The position numbers were made by a program, and so were the translations under genes. DNA of 62,489 bases, taken from the NCBI GenBank assembly GCA_024742275.1, contig JANSYS010000023.1:1-62489 (forward strand). Direction: 5' to 3'. Positions 1 through 9,718 of this stretch are shown piece after piece; positions within the stretch are counted from its first letter, which is position 1, and the number at the start of each line of letters is the position of its first letter. The stretch comes from Alphaproteobacteria bacterium (GTDB lineage: Bacteria > Pseudomonadota > Alphaproteobacteria > Thalassobaculales > Thalassobaculaceae). The notes under the pieces were generated by a model, which did no database searches, was not told where the DNA came from, and was given only the letters and a program-made list of their open reading frames with translations.

Positions 1-139
1 ACGAGCGGCTGCGCCGCGCGGTCTCCGACCTGACCCTGGACAAACAGATCCTGGCTGAGGCTGCCAAGGGAAACTTCTGAGCCCCTCGCGTCGTCGGCGC
101 TGCATCGACCAGGTTCGCACTCAGCTTGGGATATCAGAG
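1..139 (+). mobile_element. IS3-family insertion sequence remnant
   Basis: The left edge of the window carries the last part of an IS3-type element. The reading frame 3-80 matches the conserved C-terminus of OrfA. An overlapping frame from 77 reads SPSRRRRCIDQVRTQLGISE, which is the usual N-terminus of the IS3 OrfB integrase. The resemblance stops near 139, and the continuation shows no further OrfB sequence, so the element is truncated there. No right terminal repeat is visible. The family call rests on remembered OrfA/OrfB signatures. The upstream part lies outside the window. Confidence 0.75.
3..80 (+). pseudogene. IS3 transposase OrfA, C-terminal fragment
   Basis: The frame ends with ...VSDLTLDKQILAEAAKGNF and a TGA stop. 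This is the highly conserved tail of IS3-family OrfA proteins (leucine-zipper/tail region before the programmed frameshift into OrfB). Only 25 codons are inside the window, so the N-terminal helix-turn-helix cannot be assessed. Because the downstream OrfB is broken after about 20 codons, this copy is unlikely to be mobile on its own. Confidence 0.75.
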
Positions 140-192
140 TTCAATGCGCACATCGCGGCCGGCGCTTTCGCCATGTGGCGGCCGGCGGTTAG

Positions 193-1863
<1,671 letters not shown>

Positions 1864-1897
1864 GCAACATCTCGTGGGGTCGGTTCGACTCGCCGGG

Positions 1898-2110
1898 TTA
1901 GCTGACGATCGGACGACGGAGGTGGCGCAGCACGCCCTGTAAAGCTGCTACAACTGACACGTTCTCGTCGACGACGTTGCGGCAGTCTAGAGGATCGTCG
2001 ACGATCTGCGAGGTCCGGCCTGTGGACAGCGGAATGTCCTCGTTTCGCGTCGCCGCGTTCAGCGAATTTCTCCACGCTTTCGGTATGTTGGCCGCCGCTT
2101 TCCGGGCCAC
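1898..2110 (-). CDS. Small hypothetical protein (70 aa)
   Basis: An open frame on the minus strand begins with GTG and is preceded by AAGGAA about seven bases upstream, a credible ribosome-binding site. The product is about 70 residues, with a basic N-terminus (MARKAAANIPKAW), no membrane segment and no motif I recognise. It lies in an otherwise gene-free interval and would be transcribed divergently from the small gene at 2204. Supporting points are the start signal and an unremarkable amino-acid composition. The main doubt is its small size, so it could be a chance frame. Confidence 0.45.
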   Translation of the reverse strand: MARKAAANIPKAWRNSLNAATRNEDIPLSTGRTSQIVDDPLDCRNVVDENVSVVAALQGVLRHLRRPIVS

Positions 2111-2203
2111 GGATCGTTCCTTCTGGCTGGACAGATGCTCCAGGCGACATAGGTACAGCTACCAACCGGCGGTCGCATGAGGCCGCAGAAAAGGAGTGTC
2201 GCT

Positions 2204-2329
2204 ATGACCGAACTTTCCCCGAACGAAGCTAGGCAGGGCCGTCGAGGTAAGCCTGTGCTTGTCGTCCTCGCCGTGTCCTGCGCTATCGCGATTGTCGCCA
2301 TTGGCGCCGTGGCCTTGTTCTCGGGTTAG
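2204..2329 (+). CDS. Small single-pass membrane protein (41 aa)
   Basis: A 41-codon frame starts at ATG with AAGGAG nine bases upstream. The product begins with a charged segment containing ARQGRRGKPV and is followed by a hydrophobic stretch of about 22 residues (LVVLAVSCAIAIVAIGAVAL) that would form one membrane helix. Positively charged residues just before the helix predict an N-in orientation. I recall small alphaproteobacterial proteins with a similar ARQGRRG-PVL pattern but know no function. The strong ribosome-binding site and clear topology make it more likely real than chance. Confidence 0.65.
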   Translation: MTELSPNEARQGRRGKPVLVVLAVSCAIAIVAIGAVALFSG

Positions 2330-2441
2330 AGGCTCTTCGCAAGAAGTGCTTGCCCCCGGGACGCGGCTGAACTGTTTGCGCGATCATCACTTTTGGTTTT
2401 TGCGACGACCTGTCCGTCCTCGACTGCTACGCCAGATCTGT

Positions 2442-2460
2442 CGATGCCCAACGGGCATCG
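2442..2460. other. Hairpin between small gene and tRNA-Val
   Basis: CGATGCCC and GGGCATCG form a perfect 8-bp stem with an AAC loop. It lies downstream of the small membrane-protein gene on the plus strand and about 35 bases beyond the 3' end of the tRNA on the minus strand. No T-run follows on either strand, so a terminator role is only suggested. Confidence 0.35.
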
Positions 2461-2493
2461 GCTGGGTTCGGCGTCAGTGATGTCTAGATGAAG

Positions 2494-2568
2494 TGGTGGG
2501 CGCGGCTGGGATTGAACCAGCGACCCCTGCCGTGTGAAGGCAGTGCTCTCCCGCTGAGCTACGCGCCC
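2494..2568 (-). tRNA. tRNA-Val (anticodon CAC)
   Basis: The reverse complement folds as a 75-nt tRNA. The acceptor arms are GGGCGCG and CGCGCCC with discriminator A, the D arm is GCTC/GAGC, the anticodon stem CTGCC/GGCAG encloses loop TTCACAC, and the T arm GCTGG/CCAGC encloses TTCAATC. The anticodon CAC reads the valine codon GUG. The 3' CCA is encoded in the genome. Confidence 0.97.
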
Positions 2569-2641
2569 GGTCCCGTTCGGGAGAGCGGTATCTACGGGGC
2601 CGTGCGGAGCTTGTCAATCTCTGTGCGAGACCAACGCGCCA

Positions 2642-3313
2642 TCACAAGCCGAGCAGTGCCGGCAGGTCGCTGATAGCATCGATCAGGGCGTCCGCGTCGA
2701 TCTCTGTAAGCGGTGTCCGGGCATAGCCATAGCTCACGAGAACCGCTCCCGTACCGGCACTTCTGGCGACCGCCATGTCGTGCTCGTTGTCGCCGACCAT
2801 CACCGTCGCGTCGGCGGTCGCGCCGAGCAATGACACCGTGTCGGCCAGGTGCCGCGGGTCGGGCTTCCGGTACGGGAACCGGTCGCCTCCGGCCACGACG
2901 TCCAGATGCGCCGCGAAGCCGAGCTGCTCAAGGACCATCTCCGCCGGCCGCTGAGGTTTGTTCGTGCAGACCGCGAGCTTCAATCCCGCTGCCTTCAACC
3001 GCGCGACCGTCTCGATGGCGCCCGGATAGGGACGGGTGTTGCCGGCGACGTCGCTCTCGTACTCGGCGACGAACCGGGGTACCAAGCCGTCAAGCGCCGA
3101 GTCGTCCGCCGGGAGTCCTGTTGCCGCCCAAGCCCGCTGCACGAAGACCCGACTGCCGTCGCCGATAAAACGGCGCACTTCCGTCCCTGTGAGGGGGCGG
3201 CGTCCCTCGGCCGCGAGAAGACGGTTGGCAGCGGCGCCCAGATCGTCGGCGCTGTCTATCAAGGTGCCGTCGAGGTCGAAGACCACGGCGGCCGGTTTCG
3301 ACGGGAGAGGCAT
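2642..3313 (-). CDS. gph: Phosphoglycolate phosphatase (HAD family)
   Basis: A 223-residue HAD-superfamily hydrolase, probably dephosphorylating 2-phosphoglycolate from oxidative DNA repair or photorespiration-like reactions. Motif I is FDLDGT (Asp13 and Asp15), motif II lies in VCTNKP, and motifs III and IV are KPDP and VGDNEHD. Size and the cap sequence between motifs I and II fit the Gph subfamily. It is divergent from glmU across 169 bases. Substrate specificity inside HAD families is hard to read from sequence, so another small phosphate ester remains possible. Confidence 0.85.
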   Translation of the reverse strand: MPLPSKPAAVVFDLDGTLIDSADDLGAAANRLLAAEGRRPLTGTEVRRFIGDGSRVFVQRAWAATGLPADDSALDGLVPRFVAEYESDVAGNTRPYPGAIETVARLKAAGLKLAVCTNKPQRPAEMVLEQLGFAAHLDVVAGGDRFPYRKPDPRHLADTVSLLGATADATVMVGDNEHDMAVARSAGTGAVLVSYGYARTPLTEIDADALIDAISDLPALLGL

Positions 3314-3482
3314 AAGGTCCTTGAGCTTCGCTGATGAGCGGGGACTTGGAAACGTCTGCGTCTGTTACACTCCGTTGCAAAACGTGTCTTCGTCAATCGT
3401 GCGACCCGATGGCATTTTCCTCGCGCCGGAAGGTCGGACCTTCGGCGGACCTGAACCGATCCAGAGAAGGAGCCAGTGGCCG

Positions 3483-4853
3483 ATGAACGAGCGAGTTGCC
3501 GCGGTGATCCTGTCCGCGGGCATGGGCACGCGGATAAAGTCGTCCCTGCCCAAGGTGCTGCATCCCGTTGCGGGCAAGCCGATGATCGCTTGGGTCCTTG
3601 ATACGGTGGCGGCGGCGGGGGCTGATCCGGTAGTCGTGGTTACCGCGCCGTCCCATGACCGGGTGCGCGATGCCGTCAGCAGCAGGGCGGCGCTTGCCGT
3701 TCAGGATCCGCCTCTCGGGACCGGCCACGCCGTGCTCGCCTCGGCGGACGCGCTCGAAGGCTGGTGCGCCGGGGGCGGCACGGTCCTGGTGTGCTTCGGC
3801 GACACCCCCCTCATCACCCCCGAAACGCTTTCGAGCTTGGTTGCCGCCCGGCGCAGGCCAGACGACCCGGCGGTCGTCGTCCTGGGCTTCGAGCCGAGCG
3901 ATCCGGCGCTTTACGGGCGTCTCATCACCGGTTCCGACAGCAGTTTGCAGCGGATCGTCGAGGCCCGCGACGCAGCACCGGATGAACTCGCGGTTCGGCT
4001 ATGCAACGGCGGCGTGATGGCGATCGACGCGGCGATCCTCTTCGAGCTGTTGCGCCAGATCGGCAATGCCAATGCCAAGGGCGAATACTATCTGACCGAC
4101 TTGGTCGCGATTGCGCGAGAGCGCGGCCGGCGCTGCGCCGTCGTCACCTGCGATCCGGTCGAGACCCAAGGTGTTGATAGCCGGGTCGGTCTTGCCCGAG
4201 CCGAAGCGGCGATGCAGGGCCGGTTGCGTACGCTGGCGATGGACGGTGGCGTGACCATGACGGCACCGGACACGGTCTATCTGTGTCACGACACTCGGCT
4301 TGGCCAGGACGTGACGGTCGGCCCGCACGTGGTCTTCGGCCCGCAGGTCGTCGTGGAGGAGCGTGCCGAGATTCGCGCCTTTAGCCATCTCGAAGGCGCT
4401 CATGTCGGAACCGGCGCTTCGGTCGGTCCCTATGCCCGGTTGCGTCCCGGCGCGCGGATCGGTGCGGATGCCCATATCGGCAATTTCGTCGAGGTGAAGA
4501 ACGCCGATGTGGAAACCGGGGCCAAGGCCAACCACCTGAGCTACATCGGCGACGCCCGGATCGGCGCCGGCGCGAACATCGGTGCCGGAACCATCACCTG
4601 CAACTACGACGGCTACAACAAGCACCACACGGATATCGGCGCCCGGGCCTTCATCGGCTCCAACACCGCCCTGGTCGCGCCGGTGAAAGTGGGGGACGGC
4701 GCCATTGTCGGAGCCGGATCCACGGTGACCAGCGATGTCGATGCCGATGCCCTGCTGGTGGTCCGTGCCGCGGCCAAGACCGTCGCCGGCGGCGGCGAGC
4801 GCCTGCGTCAGCGGAACAGCGCCAAGAAGAACGCTTCGAAGCAGAAAGGCTGA
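3483..4853 (+). CDS. glmU: Bifunctional N-acetylglucosamine-1-phosphate uridyltransferase / glucosamine-1-phosphate acetyltransferase
   Basis: GlmU acetylates glucosamine-1-phosphate and then couples it to UTP, giving UDP-GlcNAc for peptidoglycan and lipid A. The 456-residue protein has the N-terminal nucleotidyltransferase signature LSAGMGTR...LPKVLHP (residues 10-27). The C-terminal half is a left-handed beta-helix of hexapeptide repeats with the acetyltransferase signature NYDGYNKHHT. The ATG at 3483 is used because AAGGAG lies about ten bases upstream; the frame is open well upstream but without GlmU sequence. glmS starts three bases after the stop, so the two consecutive pathway steps are co-transcribed. 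Confidence 0.97.
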   Translation: MNERVAAVILSAGMGTRIKSSLPKVLHPVAGKPMIAWVLDTVAAAGADPVVVVTAPSHDRVRDAVSSRAALAVQDPPLGTGHAVLASADALEGWCAGGGTVLVCFGDTPLITPETLSSLVAARRRPDDPAVVVLGFEPSDPALYGRLITGSDSSLQRIVEARDAAPDELAVRLCNGGVMAIDAAILFELLRQIGNANAKGEYYLTDLVAIARERGRRCAVVTCDPVETQGVDSRVGLARAEAAMQGRLRTLAMDGGVTMTAPDTVYLCHDTRLGQDVTVGPHVVFGPQVVVEERAEIRAFSHLEGAHVGTGASVGPYARLRPGARIGADAHIGNFVEVKNADVETGAKANHLSYIGDARIGAGANIGAGTITCNYDGYNKHHTDIGARAFIGSNTALVAPVKVGDGAIVGAGSTVTSDVDADALLVVRAAAKTVAGGGERLRQRNSAKKNASKQKG

Positions 4854-4856
4854 TCC

Positions 4857-6680
4857 ATGTGCGGGATCGTGGGCGTGTTGTCGGACAAGCCGGCCGCGCC
4901 GTTGATGATGGACGCGCTTCGGCGCTTGGAGTATCGCGGCTACGACTCGGCCGGTCTCGCAACCGGAAGCGGCGGTGCGCTGGATCGGCGGCGGGCGGCG
5001 GGGAAGTTGTCGGCGTTGCAGGATGTGCTGGAGGCGGCGCCGTTGCCCGGAACCTCCGGGATCGGCCATACCCGTTGGGCGACCCACGGTCCGCCCAACG
5101 TCGAGAATGCGCATCCCCATGTCGCCGGGCGGGTTGCGGTCGTCCACAACGGAATCATCGAGAACCACGCCGCACTGCGGGCCGAACTGATCGCTGCCGG
5201 GGCCTCGTTCGAGAGCGCCACGGACACCGAGGTCGTCGCCCATATGCTGGACCGGGAGATTGCTGACGGCGCGTCTCCTGAACAGGCGATGGCAAGGGTG
5301 ATGCCGCGGTTGACCGGCGCCTTTGCCTTCGTGGTGTTGGTGGCGGGCGAGGAGGATCTGCTGCTGGCCGCCCGCCGGGCGTCGCCTCTGGCGATCGGCC
5401 TTGGCGACGGAGCGGCCTATGTCGGCTCAGACGCGGTGGCCCTGGCTCCGATCACCCGGCGGATCGTCTATCTCGAAGACGGCGACTGGGCCGTCCTACG
5501 CCGCTCTGGCGTTCAGGTTTTTGCCGGTGACGGTACTCCCGTCGAGCGCCGGGAACAGATCTCGACGGTCTCCGCGGCGATGATCGGCAAAGGCAACTAC
5601 CGTCATTTCATGGAAAAGGAGATCCATGACCAGCCGGAGGCGATCGCCCATACCCTGCACGCGGTGATCGACCCTGGAACCGGCAAGGCAACCCTGCCGC
5701 CGCCGCTGGATACGGCGGAGACGGTGGCGAAGATCACGATCCTGGCCGCAGGAACGAGCTATTATGCAGGGCTGACCGCCCGGTACTGGCTTGAGAGCAT
5801 CGCCGGTATCGCCTGCGAGGTGGAACTCGCTTCCGAGTTTCGCGATCGCAAGGCCGTTTTGCCGGACGGCGGGGTCGCCATCGCGGTTTCCCAGTCGGGC
5901 GAGAGCCTGGACACGCTCATGGCGTTGCGCCACGCGAAAGCCCTTGGGCAGAAGGTGTTGGCCCTCGTCAATGTCCCGGAAAGCACTATTGCCCGCGAGT
6001 CCGACGGGGTGCTCCTGACTCGGGCGGGACCGGAATTCGGGGTCGCCTCGACCAAGGCGTTCACCGCCCAACTCACCGCCTTTCTCGGCCTCGCCGTCGC
6101 GCTCGGGGCCGCCCGCGGTCATATCGACGCGGGAGAGGTTTTGCGCCTCGTCAAGGCGCTGGAGGCGGTGCCTGGGCGGGTGGCGGACGTGCTCAAGGAC
6201 ACGGGGCCCTATCAGATTATCGCGCACGATCTCGCCAGGGCGCGCGACGTGCTCTATCTCGGGCGGGGGCTCTCCTATCCGATCGCGTTGGAAGGGGCGC
6301 TGAAGCTCAAGGAGATCACCTATGTCCATGCCGAAGGCTACGCCGCGGGAGAGATGAAGCACGGACCGATCGCGCTGATCGACGAGCATGTGCCGGTCGT
6401 CATCGTCGCCCCGAGCGACGGCTGGTTCGACAAGACCGCTTCCAACATGGCGGAGGTGAGGGCGCGGGGCGGCAAGGTGATCCTGCTGACCGACAAGGCC
6501 GGCGCAGCGGCGCTGGGCGACGGAGCGGACCATCTGGTCGTGCTGCCTGACGTGCCGTCGGAGGTGGCGCCGATCCTCTATACCGTGCCGGTCCAGCTCA
6601 TGGCTTACCTTGCGGCGGTCGAGAAGGGAACGGACGCCGATCAGCCGCGCAACCTGGCGAAAAGCGTGACGGTCGAGTGA
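4857..6680 (+). CDS. glmS: Glutamine-fructose-6-phosphate aminotransferase (isomerizing)
   Basis: GlmS makes glucosamine-6-phosphate from fructose-6-phosphate and glutamine, the first committed step toward UDP-GlcNAc. The 607-residue protein starts MCGIVG, leaving the catalytic Cys2 after removal of Met1. The N-terminal Ntn glutaminase domain contains the EYRGYDSAG and HTRWATHG signatures. Two SIS domains follow, with GTSYYAG and SQSGES in the first and the usual AVEKGTDADQPRNLAKSVTVE-type tail at the end. It lies directly after glmU and overlaps the following hydrolase gene by four bases. I see no glmS ribozyme upstream. Confidence 0.97.
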   Translation: MCGIVGVLSDKPAAPLMMDALRRLEYRGYDSAGLATGSGGALDRRRAAGKLSALQDVLEAAPLPGTSGIGHTRWATHGPPNVENAHPHVAGRVAVVHNGIIENHAALRAELIAAGASFESATDTEVVAHMLDREIADGASPEQAMARVMPRLTGAFAFVVLVAGEEDLLLAARRASPLAIGLGDGAAYVGSDAVALAPITRRIVYLEDGDWAVLRRSGVQVFAGDGTPVERREQISTVSAAMIGKGNYRHFMEKEIHDQPEAIAHTLHAVIDPGTGKATLPPPLDTAETVAKITILAAGTSYYAGLTARYWLESIAGIACEVELASEFRDRKAVLPDGGVAIAVSQSGESLDTLMALRHAKALGQKVLALVNVPESTIARESDGVLLTRAGPEFGVASTKAFTAQLTAFLGLAVALGAARGHIDAGEVLRLVKALEAVPGRVADVLKDTGPYQIIAHDLARARDVLYLGRGLSYPIALEGALKLKEITYVHAEGYAAGEMKHGPIALIDEHVPVVIVAPSDGWFDKTASNMAEVRARGGKVILLTDKAGAAALGDGADHLVVLPDVPSEVAPILYTVPVQLMAYLAAVEKGTDADQPRNLAKSVTVE

Positions 6681-7534
6681 CCGCCGCCGACGCCGAAAGG
6701 CTATTCGAGCGCTGGTGCACACCCGGCCGGCCGGAAACGCGGCCCGGCGACATCGCGCTCGGTGATCAGGCAACCCGGGGGACCCTGGCGGTCGCTGGCG
6801 CTCAGAAGGAAATCGTCGACGAGGTTCGCACCTACCTTTGGGAGCCGGCGGAACCGGCGCAGGGCGATCCCTGTGTCGTCCTGGTTCACGGTTGGGGCTC
6901 GCGCGCGAGCCATTTCGCCGCGGTGATCCGCACCCTGACGGCGGCCGGTGTGCGTTGCGCCGCCTTCGATGCTCCCGGGCATGGCGAGAGCGGCGGGAGC
7001 ACGGCCAGCCTGCCGCGTATCGCCGCCGGACTGCGTGGCCTCTGCGCGCAACTCGCAGCGGCCGATTTGCCGGCGACGGCGGTGGTCGGGTACTCGTTCG
7101 GCGGTCTGGCGGCAGGTGTCGCCTGCGTCCCGGATCTTATTGCCGGGCCGCCGCTTCGGGTGCCGGCTTTGGCGCTGGTCTCCACTCCGCTCAACCTCGC
7201 CTCCGCGACACGCCGCTGGCTTGAGATGGCGGGAGAGCCGCAGTCCCGCAGGGGAGACCTGATGACGGTTCTCGGTCGGCGCGGCTTCGACGGGGACCAG
7301 TTCGACCTGTCGAGAGTAGCGGATCGGTTGCCGTCACGCCTCTTGCTGCTGCACGACAGGGGCGACGAGGAGGTCCCGCTGTCGGACGCCGAGGCCCTGG
7401 CGGCCAGGCGGCCTGACGCGACGCTGGTACGGACCGATCGCTTCGGTCATGCGCGGATGTTGCTGGCGCGGCCGGTCGTGCGGTCGATCGTCGATTTCAT
7501 TCGGCCGGAACGCGACGGGTTGACGGTATCGTGA
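6677..7534 (+). CDS. Alpha/beta hydrolase
   Basis: A 285-residue serine hydrolase fold, probably cytoplasmic. The oxyanion-hole motif is LVHGWGS, the nucleophile elbow is GYSFGG (Ser near 140), the acid is likely in the LLLLHDRGDEEVP strand, and the catalytic His is in RFGHARML close to the C-terminus. The gene starts with GTG inside the glmS stop region (GTGA overlap), so it is translationally coupled to amino-sugar synthesis. The substrate cannot be told from sequence. Esterase, thioesterase or deacylase are all possible, and the glmUS link may simply be co-expression. Confidence 0.85.
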   Translation: MTAADAERLFERWCTPGRPETRPGDIALGDQATRGTLAVAGAQKEIVDEVRTYLWEPAEPAQGDPCVVLVHGWGSRASHFAAVIRTLTAAGVRCAAFDAPGHGESGGSTASLPRIAAGLRGLCAQLAAADLPATAVVGYSFGGLAAGVACVPDLIAGPPLRVPALALVSTPLNLASATRRWLEMAGEPQSRRGDLMTVLGRRGFDGDQFDLSRVADRLPSRLLLLHDRGDEEVPLSDAEALAARRPDATLVRTDRFGHARMLLARPVVRSIVDFIRPERDGLTVS

Positions 7535-7595
7535 TTTCATCCGCCGGCGGCCGTCGCCCATCTCTGCTTGAGCATGGCGTCCATGGAGGCAGGAA

Positions 7596-7928
7596 ATGCT
7601 CACGCGATTTGTCGGCGGTGCGGCGCTGGTCGCCCTGGTTGCCGCCGCTCTGTCCGGCCCGGCGGAAGCTCGCCGGATCGACGAGGTCAGAGCCAAGGTG
7701 CAGGCCGTGATAGAGGATCTCGGTATCGACCGTTCCCGCATACGAGAGATCTTCGTCACGCCGGACCATGGGGGCGGCGAGGCGCCGGGTTCCCAGTCCT
7801 ATAGCGCCTGGCTGGCCTTCACGGATTGCGACGGCAATCTGGCGATTCGTCTATCGGGAACGGCAGCGGTCCGGACGATCTACACGACGGGCGACTGCGC
7901 CGTCCCAGGCGTCTCCAAGGCCGATTGA
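7596..7928 (+). CDS. Small secreted hypothetical protein
   Basis: The 110-residue product has a typical Sec signal peptide (MLTRFVGGAALVALVAAALS) with a likely cleavage after GPAEA, giving a mature domain of about 85 residues. It has two cysteines (FTDCDGN and TGDCAVPG) that could form a disulfide in the periplasm. Translation starts at ATG with GGAGG nearby. I do not recognise the mature domain. The gene is followed by a terminator-like hairpin, so it may be a single-gene unit or the end of the glmUS transcript. Confidence 0.75.
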   Translation: MLTRFVGGAALVALVAAALSGPAEARRIDEVRAKVQAVIEDLGIDRSRIREIFVTPDHGGGEAPGSQSYSAWLAFTDCDGNLAIRLSGTAAVRTIYTTGDCAVPGVSKAD

Positions 7929-7945
7929 TCCTTCCGTGGCGTATC

Positions 7946-7972
7946 GTCGTCTCCTTGGCGACTGATCTTTTT
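7946..7972 (+). terminator. Putative rho-independent terminator
   Basis: GTCGTC and GGCGAC form a 6-bp stem (one G-U pair) with a TCCTT loop, followed by TGATCTTTTT. It lies 18 bases after the small secreted protein gene. The stem is short, but the T-run supports termination. Confidence 0.5.
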
Positions 7973-8184
7973 CGCGCCCCCCGAGCTTGGGCGGACGCCT
8001 GAGGCGACTGTCCATGTTCGCGGGCGCGCGGATATCGACCCCTATGCGTTACGCGCCCTTCAATTCGCCGCAGCCCTGCCTATAGTAGGAGCTACGCGAC
8101 AATCACATCCGTCACGAAGGCACGCGTCACGGGACGTTTGCCATCGGACGCACGCCACCAGGGCACATGAGGGAGCTAACCGTT

Positions 8185-9663
8185 ATGGATCTCGCGAGCC
8201 GTCTGAAGGATCCCGATCTCTTCAAGCAGCAGGCTTACATCGACGGCGAATGGGTCGGCGCCGACGGCGGCGGCACCGTGGATGTCGAGGACCCGGCAAC
8301 CGGCAAGAAGCTCGGCACAGTGCCGGATATGGGCGAGGCGGAGACCCGGCGTGCGATCGAGGCCGCCAACGCCGCCTGGAAGGGCTGGCGCGAGAAGACG
8401 GGCAAGGAGCGCGGCCAGATCCTGCGCAAGTGGTTCGAATTGATGATGGCCGCGCAGGACGATCTCGGCGCCATCATGACCGCCGAACAAGGCAAGCCGC
8501 TGGCCGAGGCCAAGGGCGAGATCGCCTACGGCGCCTCCTTCGTGGAGTGGTTCTCCGAGGAGGCAAAGCGCAACTACGGCGACGTCATCCCCAATCACGC
8601 GCCGGGCAAGCGGATCGTTGTGATCAAGCAGCCGGTGGGCGTCGTCGGCGCGATCACGCCGTGGAATTTCCCGAACTCGATGATCACCCGCAAATGCGCA
8701 CCGGCTCTCGCGGTCGGCTGCCCGGTCGTGATCAAGCCGGCGAAGCTGACCCCATACTCGGCCCTGGCGCTCGCGGTTCTGGCCGAGCGTGCGGGAATTC
8801 CCAAAGGCGTGTTCAACGTCGTCGTCGGCAAGAGCGCGTCTGCGATCGGCAATGAGCTCGCCACCAATCCGATCGTGCGCAAGATCGGGTTCACCGGGTC
8901 CACGCCGATCGGCAAGCAACTCATGGCCACGGCCGCCGGTACGGTGAAGAAGGTGAGCCTCGAACTCGGCGGCAACGCGCCGATGATCATTTTCGACGAC
9001 GCCGACATCGACGCGGCCGTCGCGGGAACCATCCTGTCCAAGTTCCGCAACACCGGTCAGACCTGCGTGTGCGCCAACCGGATCTTCGTCCAGGACGGCA
9101 TCTACGAGAAGTTCTCCGAGGCCCTGTCGGCCGCCGTCGCGAAGATGAAGCAGGGCGCCGGTTTCGACGAAGGGGTGGTGCTCGGCCCGCTGATCGAGGG
9201 CTCGGCCGTCGACAAGGTGGAGGAGCACGTTCAGGACGCCGTCGCCAAGGGAGCGAAGGTCGCCACCGGCGGCGCACGCGCGACCGACCTGGGCGCCAAC
9301 TTCTTCGCGCCCACGGTTCTGACCGGGGCGACGACCGACATGAAGATATTCCGGGAGGAGACATTCGGCCCGGTGGCGCCGCTGTTCCGCTTCAAGACCG
9401 AGGAGGAGGTCATCCGGCAAGCCAACGACTCAGAATACGGATTGGCGAGCTACTTCTACGCGCGCGACCTGGGCCGCGTTTGGCGCGTCGCCGAGGCGCT
9501 GGAATACGGGATGGTCGGCGTGAACGACGGGGCGATCTCGACCGAGGTGGCACCGTTCGGCGGTATGAAGGAAAGCGGTCTCGGTCGCGAAGGTTCCAAG
9601 TACGGCACCGAGGAATTCACCGAGATCAAGTACATCCTGATGGGCGGCATCGGCGCGCCGTAA
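8185..9663 (+). CDS. gabD: NAD(P)-dependent succinate-semialdehyde dehydrogenase
   Basis: This oxidises succinate semialdehyde to succinate, linking GABA and polyamine breakdown to the TCA cycle. The 492-residue protein has the ALDH signatures: ITPWNFPNSM in the cofactor domain, LELGGNAP with the general base Glu260, and FRNTGQTCVCANR with catalytic Cys294. The N-terminus LKDPDLFKQQAYIDGEWV is typical of GabD. I took the ATG at 8185 (GGAG nine bases upstream). An in-frame ATG at 8167 adds six non-conserved residues. The 256-base gap upstream likely holds its promoter. No other GABA gene is adjacent, although an omega-transaminase lies 13 kb away. Confidence 0.93.
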   Translation: MDLASRLKDPDLFKQQAYIDGEWVGADGGGTVDVEDPATGKKLGTVPDMGEAETRRAIEAANAAWKGWREKTGKERGQILRKWFELMMAAQDDLGAIMTAEQGKPLAEAKGEIAYGASFVEWFSEEAKRNYGDVIPNHAPGKRIVVIKQPVGVVGAITPWNFPNSMITRKCAPALAVGCPVVIKPAKLTPYSALALAVLAERAGIPKGVFNVVVGKSASAIGNELATNPIVRKIGFTGSTPIGKQLMATAAGTVKKVSLELGGNAPMIIFDDADIDAAVAGTILSKFRNTGQTCVCANRIFVQDGIYEKFSEALSAAVAKMKQGAGFDEGVVLGPLIEGSAVDKVEEHVQDAVAKGAKVATGGARATDLGANFFAPTVLTGATTDMKIFREETFGPVAPLFRFKTEEEVIRQANDSEYGLASYFYARDLGRVWRVAEALEYGMVGVNDGAISTEVAPFGGMKESGLGREGSKYGTEEFTEIKYILMGGIGAP

Positions 9664-9690
9664 GCCGCTCCGTCAGATCGCAGAAACCGC

Positions 9691-9718
9691 GGGCCGGGCA
9701 GGGATCACTGTCCGGCCC
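9691..9718. terminator. Bidirectional terminator hairpin
   Basis: GGGCCGGGCAG and CTGTCCGGCCC form an 11-bp stem with one G-U pair and a 6-base loop, between convergent genes. It overlaps the last codons and stop of the minus-strand lipoprotein gene. No strong T-run follows, so the call is tentative. Confidence 0.5.

Noticed and set aside
4854..4856. glmS ribozyme/riboswitch
   Set aside because: Only three bases separate glmU and glmS, so there is no leader that could hold one.
8167..8184. Earlier ATG for gabD
   Set aside because: The extra six residues do not fit the family N-terminus, and the later ATG has the better ribosome-binding site.
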